Below are positions 23,686 through 31,489 of a stretch of DNA of 32,258 nt, in pieces. Source of the DNA: Lachnospiraceae bacterium (GTDB lineage Bacteria; Bacillota; Clostridia; Lachnospirales; Lachnospiraceae). The stretch is from assembly GCA_009774585.1 (NCBI GenBank), contig VSOA01000009.1:1-32258 (forward strand), in the 5' to 3' direction. The notes beneath the pieces were generated by a model. That model ran no database searches. It was given only the letters and a program-made list of their open reading frames with translations, and had not been told where the DNA came from. Positions within the stretch are counted from its first letter, which is position 1, and the number at the start of each line of letters is the position of its first letter. Position numbers and translations under genes: made by a program.

Positions 23686-24924
23686 ATGGCTAGATATGTT
23701 GAAGATGAATACGAATATGAAGATGAACGACCGAGAAAAAAATCCTCTTCCGGAAGTAAGGGAAGCGGCAAGAAACCTTCAGGAAGCAAGGGAAGTTCGA
23801 AGAAGTCTTCGGGGAAAGGGAACGGTTCCAAGAAGTCTTCCGGAGGCAAAGGAGGCAGCAAGAAGTCCTCAAGCAAGAAACAGCAGGCAAAGAAACAGCG
23901 CAGAAGGATTATTATTTTTATCGTGGAGATTATCATCCTGCTCATAGCCGTATTTGTATTATATGGCGTTCTGACTACTACCAAGAGCGGTAAAGTTGAT
24001 TTGGATGAAGGAGATATCATTATCAATGATACAGTCAAGGAAGCGCAGGAGACGACGATGAAAGGCTACCGCAACATTGCCTTGTTCGGTGTGGATTCCA
24101 CATCCGGCGCGCTCACTAAGAATACACGAAGCGACACGATTATGATCGCATCCATCAATCAGGATACAGGCGAATGTAAGCTGGTTTCGGTGTATAGAGA
24201 TACTTACCTGAATCTGAGCAATGATTCTTATAATAAATGCAACGCAGCATATGCTAAAGGTGGTCCGGAGATGGCGATCAGTATGCTGAATATGAATTTG
24301 GACATGAACATTACCGATTTCGTCACGGTTGGTTTTGCCGGATTGACGGATACGATCGACGCGTTAGGCGGCGTGTACATTGACGTGGATAATTCGGAAA
24401 TCAGTCACTTGAACAACTACCAGTTATGTATTGCGGAAGATTTGAAGCGTTCATATACGCCCGTATCATCTACCGGTTATCAGTTATTGGACGGACTTCA
24501 GGCGACAGGATACTGCCGTATCCGTTATACGGCAGGCGACGACTTTAAGCGTGCCGAGAGACAGCGGGAAGTACTTGCAGCGGTAGCGGATCAGGCGAAG
24601 AAGGCTTCCCTGCCGAAGCTGACAGAGACGGCAAGCGCCGTGTTTGACGAGACGTATACGTCGTTGGATTTGAATGAGATCATTGAAATGTTAGGCAGTG
24701 TAAATACCTATTATATTTCGGATACGGCAGGATTCCCGCAGGAGTCTAACCGTGCGACCGGAACAATCGGTTCCAAAGGTTCCTGCGTCATTCCGATTAA
24801 TCTGGAAGACAATGTTAAGTGGCTGCATCAATTCCTCTTTAACGATTATGACTATGAGCCGTCAGCGACCGTAAAGGCTTGCAGCGATCAGATTTATAAA
24901 GATACAAACGGATATTTGAAATAA
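23686..24924 (+). CDS. LytR-CpsA-Psr (LCP) family glycan-peptidoglycan ligase
   Basis: The protein has 412 residues. LCP proteins transfer lipid-linked teichoic acids or polysaccharides to peptidoglycan on the outer face of the membrane. Residues 1-73 are a cytoplasmic, disordered tail. It opens with acidic VEDEYEYEDER and continues with about 55 residues of Lys/Ser/Gly. A membrane helix follows (about 75-97). The LCP domain (about 125-320) has NIALFGVDS, the RSDTIMI motif, SVYRDTYL and the phosphate-contacting RIRYTAGDDFKRAERQR region, all intact. GGGAG lies 9 nt before the ATG. It has its own promoter and terminator. Next to an initiating transferase and GTs it is the obvious candidate to attach this locus's polymer to the wall. 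Confidence 0.94.
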   Translation: MARYVEDEYEYEDERPRKKSSSGSKGSGKKPSGSKGSSKKSSGKGNGSKKSSGGKGGSKKSSSKKQQAKKQRRRIIIFIVEIIILLIAVFVLYGVLTTTKSGKVDLDEGDIIINDTVKEAQETTMKGYRNIALFGVDSTSGALTKNTRSDTIMIASINQDTGECKLVSVYRDTYLNLSNDSYNKCNAAYAKGGPEMAISMLNMNLDMNITDFVTVGFAGLTDTIDALGGVYIDVDNSEISHLNNYQLCIAEDLKRSYTPVSSTGYQLLDGLQATGYCRIRYTAGDDFKRAERQREVLAAVADQAKKASLPKLTETASAVFDETYTSLDLNEIIEMLGSVNTYYISDTAGFPQESNRATGTIGSKGSCVIPINLEDNVKWLHQFLFNDYDYEPSATVKACSDQIYKDTNGYLK

Positions 24925-24934
24925 TAATCAGGGC

Positions 24935-24966
24935 AAAGGGGACCGATTATACGGTCTCCTTTTCTT
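24935..24966 (+). terminator. Intrinsic terminator after the LCP gene
   Basis: AAAGGGGACCG (24935-24945) pairs with 24952-24962 (11 bp, one G-U) around a 6-nt loop, followed by a T-rich run. It is well placed 10 bp after the stop codon. Confidence 0.85.
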
Positions 24967-25005
24967 CTCGCATAGCGGGAATATAAGATAGCGGAGGAAA
25001 ACAGC

Positions 25006-25932
25006 GTGGATAAAGTGGATATTATCATCCCCGCCTATAAACCCGATCATAAATTTCTGACACTGATGAAACGGCTGGAACACCAGAGTGTTCCGATCAA
25101 TCAGATTATTGTTATGAACACGGAGCAGAAATACTTTGATCGGCTGATTTACGGTACTTCTTTTCAGAAGGATTATCATAATATAATAGTGAAACATTTG
25201 TCAAAAAGGGAATTTGATCACGGCAAAACAAGAAATATGGGCGTGCAGCGCTCTGATGCGGATTATTTCGTGATGATGACACAGGATGCCGTTCCGGCGG
25301 ACGAGTATGTAGTGGAAGAACTGCTGAAACAGCTTCATAATGAACACGTGGCAGTGGCGTATGCCAGACAGCTGGCTAATGAAGGCAGCAGTGAAATAGA
25401 GAGATATACAAGAGAATTCAACTATCCGGACCAAACGGTAGTTAAGACAAAAGCCGACTTGGATAAATATGGTGTGAAGACATTCTTCTGCTCTAATGTA
25501 TGTGCCGCTTACAATCGTAAGATTTTCGATGAATTGGGCGGCTTTGTGAAACATACAATCTTTAATGAAGATATGATTTATGCTGCGAGGGCAATTGAGG
25601 CAGGATATGGCGTCGCTTATGCTGCGCAGGCGAAGGTATATCATTCTCATGATCTGGGTTATATGGAACAGCTTCATAGAAACTTTGATCTGGGCGTATC
25701 ACAGGCCCAGCATCCGGAAATATTTGGCGTATATCCGTCCGAGTCAGAGGGGATACGTTATGTCAGGCAGCTTATCCGCCACTTGAACGGTGCGGGATTG
25801 AAGAGGAAAATACCGCATCTTATTTTACAGAGCGGATTTAAGTACATAGGATACTGGTGTGGAAAGCATTACGGCCGCTTGCCGAGAAGGCTGGTTATAG
25901 CGATGTCTTCATCCAAAGAGTACTGGAAATAA
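25006..25932 (+). CDS. GT2 glycosyltransferase, probable rhamnosyltransferase
   Basis: The protein has 308 residues from a GTG start with GGAGG 8 nt upstream. It begins with VDIIIPAYKPD and carries the REFDHGKTRNMG motif (about 68-79) and MTQDAVPAD (about 90-98), both characteristic of the RfbF/rhamnosyltransferase branch of GT2 in my knowledge of the family. NEDMIYAARAIEAGY follows as the acceptor-side acidic motif. No membrane segment is evident. It lies directly after the LCP terminator with no clear promoter of its own in the short gap. It would use dTDP-rhamnose from the rfb genes; position and linkage are unknown. Confidence 0.88.
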   Translation: MDKVDIIIPAYKPDHKFLTLMKRLEHQSVPINQIIVMNTEQKYFDRLIYGTSFQKDYHNIIVKHLSKREFDHGKTRNMGVQRSDADYFVMMTQDAVPADEYVVEELLKQLHNEHVAVAYARQLANEGSSEIERYTREFNYPDQTVVKTKADLDKYGVKTFFCSNVCAAYNRKIFDELGGFVKHTIFNEDMIYAARAIEAGYGVAYAAQAKVYHSHDLGYMEQLHRNFDLGVSQAQHPEIFGVYPSESEGIRYVRQLIRHLNGAGLKRKIPHLILQSGFKYIGYWCGKHYGRLPRRLVIAMSSSKEYWK

Positions 25933-25951
25933 TAACCCTTAGAGGATATAA

Positions 25952-26013
25952 GATTGAAAATTAAAATTTTCAATCGCGAGATTTGTGTCTGTGCGTTGCT
26001 TGGCACAAACTCG
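25952..26013 (+). repeat. Double-hairpin intergenic element (copy 2)
   Basis: GATTGAAAAT (25952-25961) pairs perfectly with 25966-25975 around TAAA. CGAGATTTGTG (25977-25987) then pairs with CACAAACTCG (26004-26013) with one bulge. The order and the ATTTGTG/CACAAA core resemble the element at 15510-15570. It lies 26 nt before the glmS ribosome binding site. Confidence 0.65.
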
Positions 26014-26048
26014 TTGTGCGCAAAAGCAGCGCGGAAATGGAGAAAAGT

Positions 26049-27875
26049 ATGTGTGGAATCGTAGGATATATCGGGACCAAGCAGGCGGCGCCCATTATTT
26101 TAGACGGATTATCCAAGCTGGAGTACCGCGGATATGATTCGGCAGGCATGGCAGTTTATGATGGCAGTAAAATCAATATTACGAAGTCGGTTGGAAGATT
26201 AAAGATACTGGAGAATATCACTCATGGCGGGGAGACGATGGCGGGCGTCTGCGGAATCGGTCATACCAGATGGGCGACCCACGGCGTTCCGAGCGATATT
26301 AACGCGCATCCGCATTTTAATGCGGCGGAGACGATCACGGTCGTACATAACGGTATTATCGAGAATTACCTGCAGCTTAGGCAGATGCTGACAGATAAAG
26401 GATATCAGTTTATTTCTGAGACGGATACGGAAGTATTAGCGCATTTGCTCGATTATTATTATAAAGGCAACCCGATGGAAGCGATAACGAAAGTACTGCA
26501 TCGTGTGGAAGGTTCCTATGCGCTGGGTATCCTTTTTGCAGACTGGCCGGATCAGATATTTGCGGCAAGGAAGGATTCACCGCTGATTGTCGGCCAGAAT
26601 GAGGACGGCTGTTTTATTGCTTCCGACGTACCGGCAATTCTGAAATATACGCGGAAAGTATATTATGTGGATAATCAGGAAGTAGTGCGTCTGCGTGCGG
26701 ATCACATGCATTTCTATACCGTAGACGAAGAGGAGACAACGAAAGAGCCCGTTACCATTGAATGGGACGCAAATGCCGCGGAGAAGGGCGGATATGAGCA
26801 TTTCATGCTGAAGGAAATGTACGAGCAGCCTAAGACGGTGACGGACACATTGCTTCCGAGACTTAAGAAAAACGATATTGTCATTGAAGAACTGAACATG
26901 ACGGATGAAGAACTGATGGAAATCAGGAAAATCCATATCGTTGCGTGCGGTTCGGCATATCATGCAGGGGTAACGGGTAAATATGCCATAGAAGGTTTGG
27001 CGCGCGTTCCTGTTGAAGTCGATCTTGCTTCCGAATTCAGATACCGCAATCCGATTCTGGAAGAGGGCGCTATGGTCATCGTGATCAGCCAGTCGGGAGA
27101 GACTGCGGATACGCTTGCAGCGCTTCGGGAGTCTAAGGCGCGTGGATTTAAGGTGCTGGGTATTGTCAATGTGGTGGGAAGCTCTATTGCGAGAGAAGCG
27201 GATAATGTCATGTATACCTGGGCGGGACCGGAGATTGCCGTGGCAACGACCAAGGCATATAGCGCGCAGCTTATCGCACTGTATCTGCTTGCAATGAAAC
27301 TTGGCAGAGTGAAAGGTAAGATAGACGATAAGACTTACAAGTCTCTCTTAGGAGATCTCAGATGTCTGCCGGACCAGATAGAACTTCTGCTCAACAATAA
27401 GTTGAAGATACAAAGATTTGCGAATCGTTATATTGGCGCTAAAGACGTGTTCTTTATCGGCAGAGGTATTGACTATGCAATTTCGCTGGAAGGTTCTCTG
27501 AAATTAAAAGAAATCTCTTATATCCATTCGGAGGCGTATGCGGCTGGAGAATTAAAACACGGAACCATCTCGTTGATCGAGGACGGTACGCTCGTTGCGG
27601 CGGTGTCTACACAGCCGGAATTATATGCCAAGACCATTAGCAATATGGTGGAAGTGAAAGCGAGAGGCGCCTTTGTTCTGGCGGTTACATGCGAGGAGAA
27701 CAAGGAGATTGAGAAGGCGGCGGATTATGTGATCTATATTCCGGAAACAAATCCTTATTTTGCCAATTCACTGGCGATCATTCCGCTGCAGTTGTTCGGA
27801 TATTATGTTGCCGTGGGTAAAGGATGCGATGTGGATAAGCCCAGAAATCTGGCGAAATCCGTTACGGTAGAATAA
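26049..27875 (+). CDS. glmS: Glutamine-fructose-6-phosphate aminotransferase (isomerizing)
   Basis: The protein has 608 residues, matching E. coli GlmS (609). It makes glucosamine-6-phosphate from fructose-6-phosphate and glutamine, the entry to UDP-GlcNAc and peptidoglycan. The start at 26049 is fixed by biochemistry: after Met removal, Cys2 of MCGIVGYIG must be the N-terminal nucleophile. GGAG lies 6 nt upstream. Residues 1-240 are the class II glutaminase domain (GHTRWATHG). Two SIS isomerase domains follow (CGSAYHAG, SQSGETADT, GRGIDYAISLEGSLKLKE). The C-terminus DKPRNLAKSVTVE is canonical. No glmS ribozyme core was recognised in the 116-bp upstream gap, which holds a double hairpin instead. 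Confidence 0.96.
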   Translation: MCGIVGYIGTKQAAPIILDGLSKLEYRGYDSAGMAVYDGSKINITKSVGRLKILENITHGGETMAGVCGIGHTRWATHGVPSDINAHPHFNAAETITVVHNGIIENYLQLRQMLTDKGYQFISETDTEVLAHLLDYYYKGNPMEAITKVLHRVEGSYALGILFADWPDQIFAARKDSPLIVGQNEDGCFIASDVPAILKYTRKVYYVDNQEVVRLRADHMHFYTVDEEETTKEPVTIEWDANAAEKGGYEHFMLKEMYEQPKTVTDTLLPRLKKNDIVIEELNMTDEELMEIRKIHIVACGSAYHAGVTGKYAIEGLARVPVEVDLASEFRYRNPILEEGAMVIVISQSGETADTLAALRESKARGFKVLGIVNVVGSSIAREADNVMYTWAGPEIAVATTKAYSAQLIALYLLAMKLGRVKGKIDDKTYKSLLGDLRCLPDQIELLLNNKLKIQRFANRYIGAKDVFFIGRGIDYAISLEGSLKLKEISYIHSEAYAAGELKHGTISLIEDGTLVAAVSTQPELYAKTISNMVEVKARGAFVLAVTCEENKEIEKAADYVIYIPETNPYFANSLAIIPLQLFGYYVAVGKGCDVDKPRNLAKSVTVE

Positions 27876-28013
27876 AGACGGCAATAAACTAAAAAACACA
27901 ATTTAAATAAATTTTTGTCACACTTTATACACAATTAGAGGATATACTTACTTCAAGATTAAAGAAAAAACAGCGGCGAGCCGCCTGAATCTTTCGGAAA
28001 GGAGTAAGATATT

Positions 28014-29531
28014 ATGTATGATAACGATTATTCAAATACGAATCCAACATTGAGGGATAACAATAGCACGACACAGGAACATAGCCTGAATCAGAATCAG
28101 AATGTTTATGGCAGTCAGAACGGTGGGAATTACTATCAGGGTGTATACGGTGAGCGTAGATGTACACAGAATACGGCGCAGAGTCCGTATGAAAGCCACA
28201 CAGGCAGTTACCAGTACGGAAACACCTACCCGAATGATTATGCGCACATGCAGCAGAACAAGGACAAGAAGCAGAAGATGGAGAAGAAAGCTCGCCAAGG
28301 CGGTTATTTAAAAAAAGCGCTGATCAGTGTATCGCTGGGACTTCTTTTCGGAATCTTTGCGGGACTTGGACTGTATGCCGTACAGACTCTCACGGGAGTG
28401 TCCGAGAAAAACAGCATAGAGCAGAGTTCTTCGGAAGTGGAAGCTATGGCTGGAGAGATTGTGAAGGAAGCCAACGAGGAGATTGACGAGATTACGGACG
28501 AAGCGGCAAGCGGCATTCACGTAACCGAGAGTATCAGCACGATTGTGGCGGATGTATCGGAAGTCGTCAAAGAGGTGATGCCCGCCATCGTGTCAATCAA
28601 TAATCATTATGTCGAAACGATGTCCTACTTCGGACAATCATTCAGCAATGAAGCCGATTCAAGCGGCTCCGGCATTATTGTAGGACAAAATGATACGGAA
28701 TTGCTGATTGTGACGAATTATCACGTGATTGCCGATACAGATAAACTGACTGTGCAGTTTGTGGAAGGCAGTGAAGCGGAAGCTTCCGTGAAGGGAACTG
28801 ACGCCGATATGGATCTGGCGGTGATTGCGGTTCCGATTGGCAGTGTGGATAACAGCGTGCTGCAGCAGATTGCAGTAGCGACACTGGGAGATTCCGACGC
28901 ATTGGTAGTTGGAGAACCGGCGATTGCCATAGGCAATTCACTCGGATACGGGCAGTCCGTTACAACAGGTGTTATCAGCGCCTTGGACAGAAATATAGAA
29001 TTATCGGACGGCACTGACGGTACGTTTATTCAGACAGATGCGGCGATTAATCCGGGTAACTCGGGTGGTGCGCTCCTTAATATGAAGGGAGAAGTAATAG
29101 GAATCAACTCTAACAAAATCGGAGGCAGCGCTGTGGAGGGAATGGGATACGCCATTCCGATTTCTTCCGCGAGTCCGATCATAGCAGAGCTTATGTTAAA
29201 AGAGACGAAGGACAAAGTGGCGGAAGAAGAGAGAGGGTATCTGGGTATTTCAGGCATCAGCGTTACGGATTATGTATCAGAGACATACGGAATGCCCAAA
29301 GGCGTATATATTTCCCAAGTGTATGAGAACACAGCGGCAGCGGAGGCCGGACTTCGCAAAGGCGATATTATCACGGAATTTGACGGTGAGCAAATTGAGT
29401 CAATGGATGAATTGCAATATGAACTGGAATTTCATGCCAAGGGCGATACGGTGGAAATCACGGTGATGTTTGCCGACGGATACGGATACATCGACAGAAA
29501 AGTGCAGATTACGCTTGGAAACAGAATGTAG
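28014..29531 (+). CDS. HtrA/DegP-type membrane-anchored serine protease with PDZ domain
   Basis: The protein has 505 residues. A hydrophilic Asn/Gln/Tyr-rich cytoplasmic tail (1-100) precedes one membrane helix (about 102-124), so the protease faces outside. An acidic helical linker follows, then the trypsin-like domain with the triad H237 (TNYHVI), D267 (DMDLAVI) and S350 (GNSGG). A C-terminal PDZ domain follows (about 400-500, GYLGISGISV, AGLRKGDIITEFDGE). HtrA proteases degrade or refold damaged exported proteins. AAAGGAG is 9 nt upstream of the ATG. A weak promoter-like pair, TTTAAA (27902) and TATACA (27926) with an 18-nt spacer, lies upstream. A strong terminator follows, so it is likely a single-gene unit. 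Confidence 0.93.
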   Translation: MYDNDYSNTNPTLRDNNSTTQEHSLNQNQNVYGSQNGGNYYQGVYGERRCTQNTAQSPYESHTGSYQYGNTYPNDYAHMQQNKDKKQKMEKKARQGGYLKKALISVSLGLLFGIFAGLGLYAVQTLTGVSEKNSIEQSSSEVEAMAGEIVKEANEEIDEITDEAASGIHVTESISTIVADVSEVVKEVMPAIVSINNHYVETMSYFGQSFSNEADSSGSGIIVGQNDTELLIVTNYHVIADTDKLTVQFVEGSEAEASVKGTDADMDLAVIAVPIGSVDNSVLQQIAVATLGDSDALVVGEPAIAIGNSLGYGQSVTTGVISALDRNIELSDGTDGTFIQTDAAINPGNSGGALLNMKGEVIGINSNKIGGSAVEGMGYAIPISSASPIIAELMLKETKDKVAEEERGYLGISGISVTDYVSETYGMPKGVYISQVYENTAAAEAGLRKGDIITEFDGEQIESMDELQYELEFHAKGDTVEITVMFADGYGYIDRKVQITLGNRM

Positions 29532-29559
29532 AATCATGAAAAATAAACAGAGCGGATAC

Positions 29560-29590
29560 AAAGGCGGTTGAAAGACCGCCTTTCTCCTGC
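29560..29590 (+). terminator. Intrinsic terminator after the HtrA gene
   Basis: AAAGGCGGT (29560-29568) pairs perfectly with ACCGCCTTT (29575-29583) around a 6-nt loop, and the stem's own U-rich arm is followed by CTCCTGCTT. It sits 28 bp after the stop codon. Confidence 0.85.
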
Positions 29591-29638
29591 TTATTGCACT
29601 GTGGAACGGAATTGTGTGTCTGTGTTCTTTAGAAAATG

Positions 29639-29667
29639 TTTACTTGTGGGATATTCTTTTTTATACT
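29639..29667 (+). promoter_or_regulatory. Promoter of the clpX-like gene
   Basis: TTTACT (29639-29644), a 17-nt spacer and TATACT (29662-29667). The predicted leader is about 80 nt. Confidence 0.65.
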
Positions 29668-29755
29668 ATGATAAAAAGTGAAGAAAAACAGCAGACTTGT
29701 ATGAATATGGTTTTCAATTTCTTAGTTTGACCGGATGGAGGATAAAAACAAAAAA

Positions 29756-31321
29756 ATGAGTGATGACAGATATGATGATAGAAACGACGCTCTTGATGTG
29801 AATCAGGAAGAGTCTAAGTCGCATGATTACCGGGAACTGGAGGACGGTGAAGAGCAAAGAAAAGAACTTCGCAGCCGCAAACAGGATGAAGTGAGTAAAG
29901 ACAGCAGTCAGAGCGACGACCGTGACAAAGATTATGAAGACGTGTGCTTTATCTGCCGCAGACCTGAGAGCAAAGCGGGCAAGATGTTCCATCTTCCCAA
30001 TAATATATGTGTGTGCGACGACTGTATGCATAAGACGATGGATACGGTCAGCCAGTTTGATTATCAGGGAATGCTCAACACACCCAATATGACAGATTTA
30101 AATAACGGCAAGGGATTTCCAAGCATTAGCTTTGTCAATCTGGCAGATTTGCAGGGCGACGGCGGGATTCCCAATAAGCAGAAGCCGAAGAAAAAGAAGA
30201 AATCCGGAGAGGAGCCGGAAATAGATATCAAGAATATTATGCCGCCCCACAAGATCAAAGAGAAGCTGGACGAGTATGTGGTGGGGCAGGAATATGCCAA
30301 GAAAGTAGTGTCTGTGGCGGTATATAATCATTATAAAAGAGTGGCTACCGGGACGATGGATGAGATAGAGATTGAGAAATCCAATATGCTCATGATCGGT
30401 CCAACGGGATGTGGCAAGACATATCTTGTCAAGACGCTGGCGAGACTTCTGGATGTACCGTTAGCAATTACGGACGCCACATCTCTGACAGAAGCGGGAT
30501 ATATCGGCGACGATATCGAGAGCGTGGTGTCGAAGCTTCTGGCGGCGGCTGACAATGATGTGGAAAGAGCGGAGAGAGGCATTATCTTTATCGACGAAAT
30601 TGATAAGATAGCCAAGAAAAAGAATACAAATTCGCGCGATGTCAGCGGTGAGTCTGTGCAGCAGGGGATGCTGAAGCTGTTGGAAGGCGCTGAGGTGGAA
30701 GTTCCCGTGGGAGCCAATTCCAAGAACGCTATGGTACCGCTTGCGACGGTGAATACGAGGAATATTTTGTTTATCTGCGGCGGCGCATTTCCGGATTTAG
30801 AGGAAATAATTAAACAGAGATTAAATAAACGCACCTCAATCGGATATAACGCGGAACTGCGTGATAAATATGATAAGGAAAAGAATATCCTAAGCAAAGT
30901 GACGGTGGAGGATATTAAGAAGTTTGGTATGATTCCGGAATTTATCGGGCGGCTTCCGGTGATTTTCACTTTGGAGGGCTTGAGCAGGGAAATGATGGTC
31001 AAGATTCTCTCAGAGCCGAGGAATGCGATTCTGAAGCAGTACCAGAAGCTTCTCGAGCTGGATGAGGTGAAGCTTGAGTTTGAACAGGAGGCTCTGGAGG
31101 CAATCGCGGAGAAGGCTATGGAGAAAGATACCGGCGCCAGAGCGCTTCGTGCCATTATTGAGGAATTCATGCTTGATATCATGTATGAGGTTCCTAAAGA
31201 CGACAATATCGGCAGAGTGACGATCACCAGAGAGTATATTGAGGGTACGGGCGGACCGATTATTGATATCCGCAGCAATCTGGCGGAGCATCCCGATAAG
31301 CTGAATGTGATAGAAGTCTGA
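29756..31321 (+). CDS. Divergent ClpX-type AAA+ unfoldase
   Basis: The protein has 521 residues from the ATG at 29756, the only start with GGAGG before it (14 nt, a long gap). The ATG at 29735 is in frame but overlaps that site. ClpX is usually 410-430 residues; the excess is an acidic, charged N-terminal tail (about 60 residues) and a Lys-rich linker. A zinc-binding domain (CFIC and CDDC) is followed by the AAA+ core with Walker A GPTGCGKT (215-222), Walker B FIDEID, pore loop GYIG, sensor GRLP and arginine-type C-terminal KDTGARALR. Two functional loops depart from E. coli ClpX. The RKH loop position reads NSKN, and the ClpP-docking IGF is I362-G-Y364. It may be a paralogue with different substrates or weaker ClpP binding. 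No ClpP gene is in the window. Confidence 0.9.
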   Translation: MSDDRYDDRNDALDVNQEESKSHDYRELEDGEEQRKELRSRKQDEVSKDSSQSDDRDKDYEDVCFICRRPESKAGKMFHLPNNICVCDDCMHKTMDTVSQFDYQGMLNTPNMTDLNNGKGFPSISFVNLADLQGDGGIPNKQKPKKKKKSGEEPEIDIKNIMPPHKIKEKLDEYVVGQEYAKKVVSVAVYNHYKRVATGTMDEIEIEKSNMLMIGPTGCGKTYLVKTLARLLDVPLAITDATSLTEAGYIGDDIESVVSKLLAAADNDVERAERGIIFIDEIDKIAKKKNTNSRDVSGESVQQGMLKLLEGAEVEVPVGANSKNAMVPLATVNTRNILFICGGAFPDLEEIIKQRLNKRTSIGYNAELRDKYDKEKNILSKVTVEDIKKFGMIPEFIGRLPVIFTLEGLSREMMVKILSEPRNAILKQYQKLLELDEVKLEFEQEALEAIAEKAMEKDTGARALRAIIEEFMLDIMYEVPKDDNIGRVTITREYIEGTGGPIIDIRSNLAEHPDKLNVIEV

Positions 31322-31351
31322 ATGTGATAGAAACCTGAATGTGATAAAAAC
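31301..31351 (+). repeat. Three 17-bp tandem repeats at the end of the clpX-like gene
   Basis: Units at 31301-31317, 31318-31334 and 31335-31351 begin CTGAATGTGATA and differ at only two or three bases. The first unit encodes the protein's C-terminus and the stop lies at the start of the second. The following 31352-31489 contains a weak promoter-like site and no gene. Confidence 0.85.
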
Positions 31352-31406
31352 AGAACAGAAGCAGAAGCGCATTGCGGTAAACAGAAAATATTACGGAATG
31401 ATAGAC

Positions 31407-31434
31407 GGGACAGACTGTGCACACATAGTATAAT
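31407..31434 (+). promoter_or_regulatory. Possible promoter of the S8 protease gene
   Basis: GGGACA (31407-31412), a 16-nt spacer and a perfect TATAAT (31429-31434). The -35 box is poor. A second TATAAT at 31464 has no partner box. Confidence 0.35.
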
Positions 31435-31489
31435 AGGAAAGATATGTGAAAGAGCAGTCTGCATATAATAGCAACTGTTATTGTAAAAG

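Noticed and set aside
17624..29680. A shared special promoter motif before phosphoglucomutase and clpX (GTTTAC and TATGATAAAA)
   Set aside because: The two blocks occur at both sites but with different spacing (19 versus 28 nt), so they are better explained as ordinary sigma-A promoters in AT-rich DNA.
30331..31464. 377-residue minus-strand frame opposite the clpX-like gene
   Set aside because: It is a shadow frame: the + strand carries all AAA+ motifs and nothing recognisable is encoded on the minus strand.
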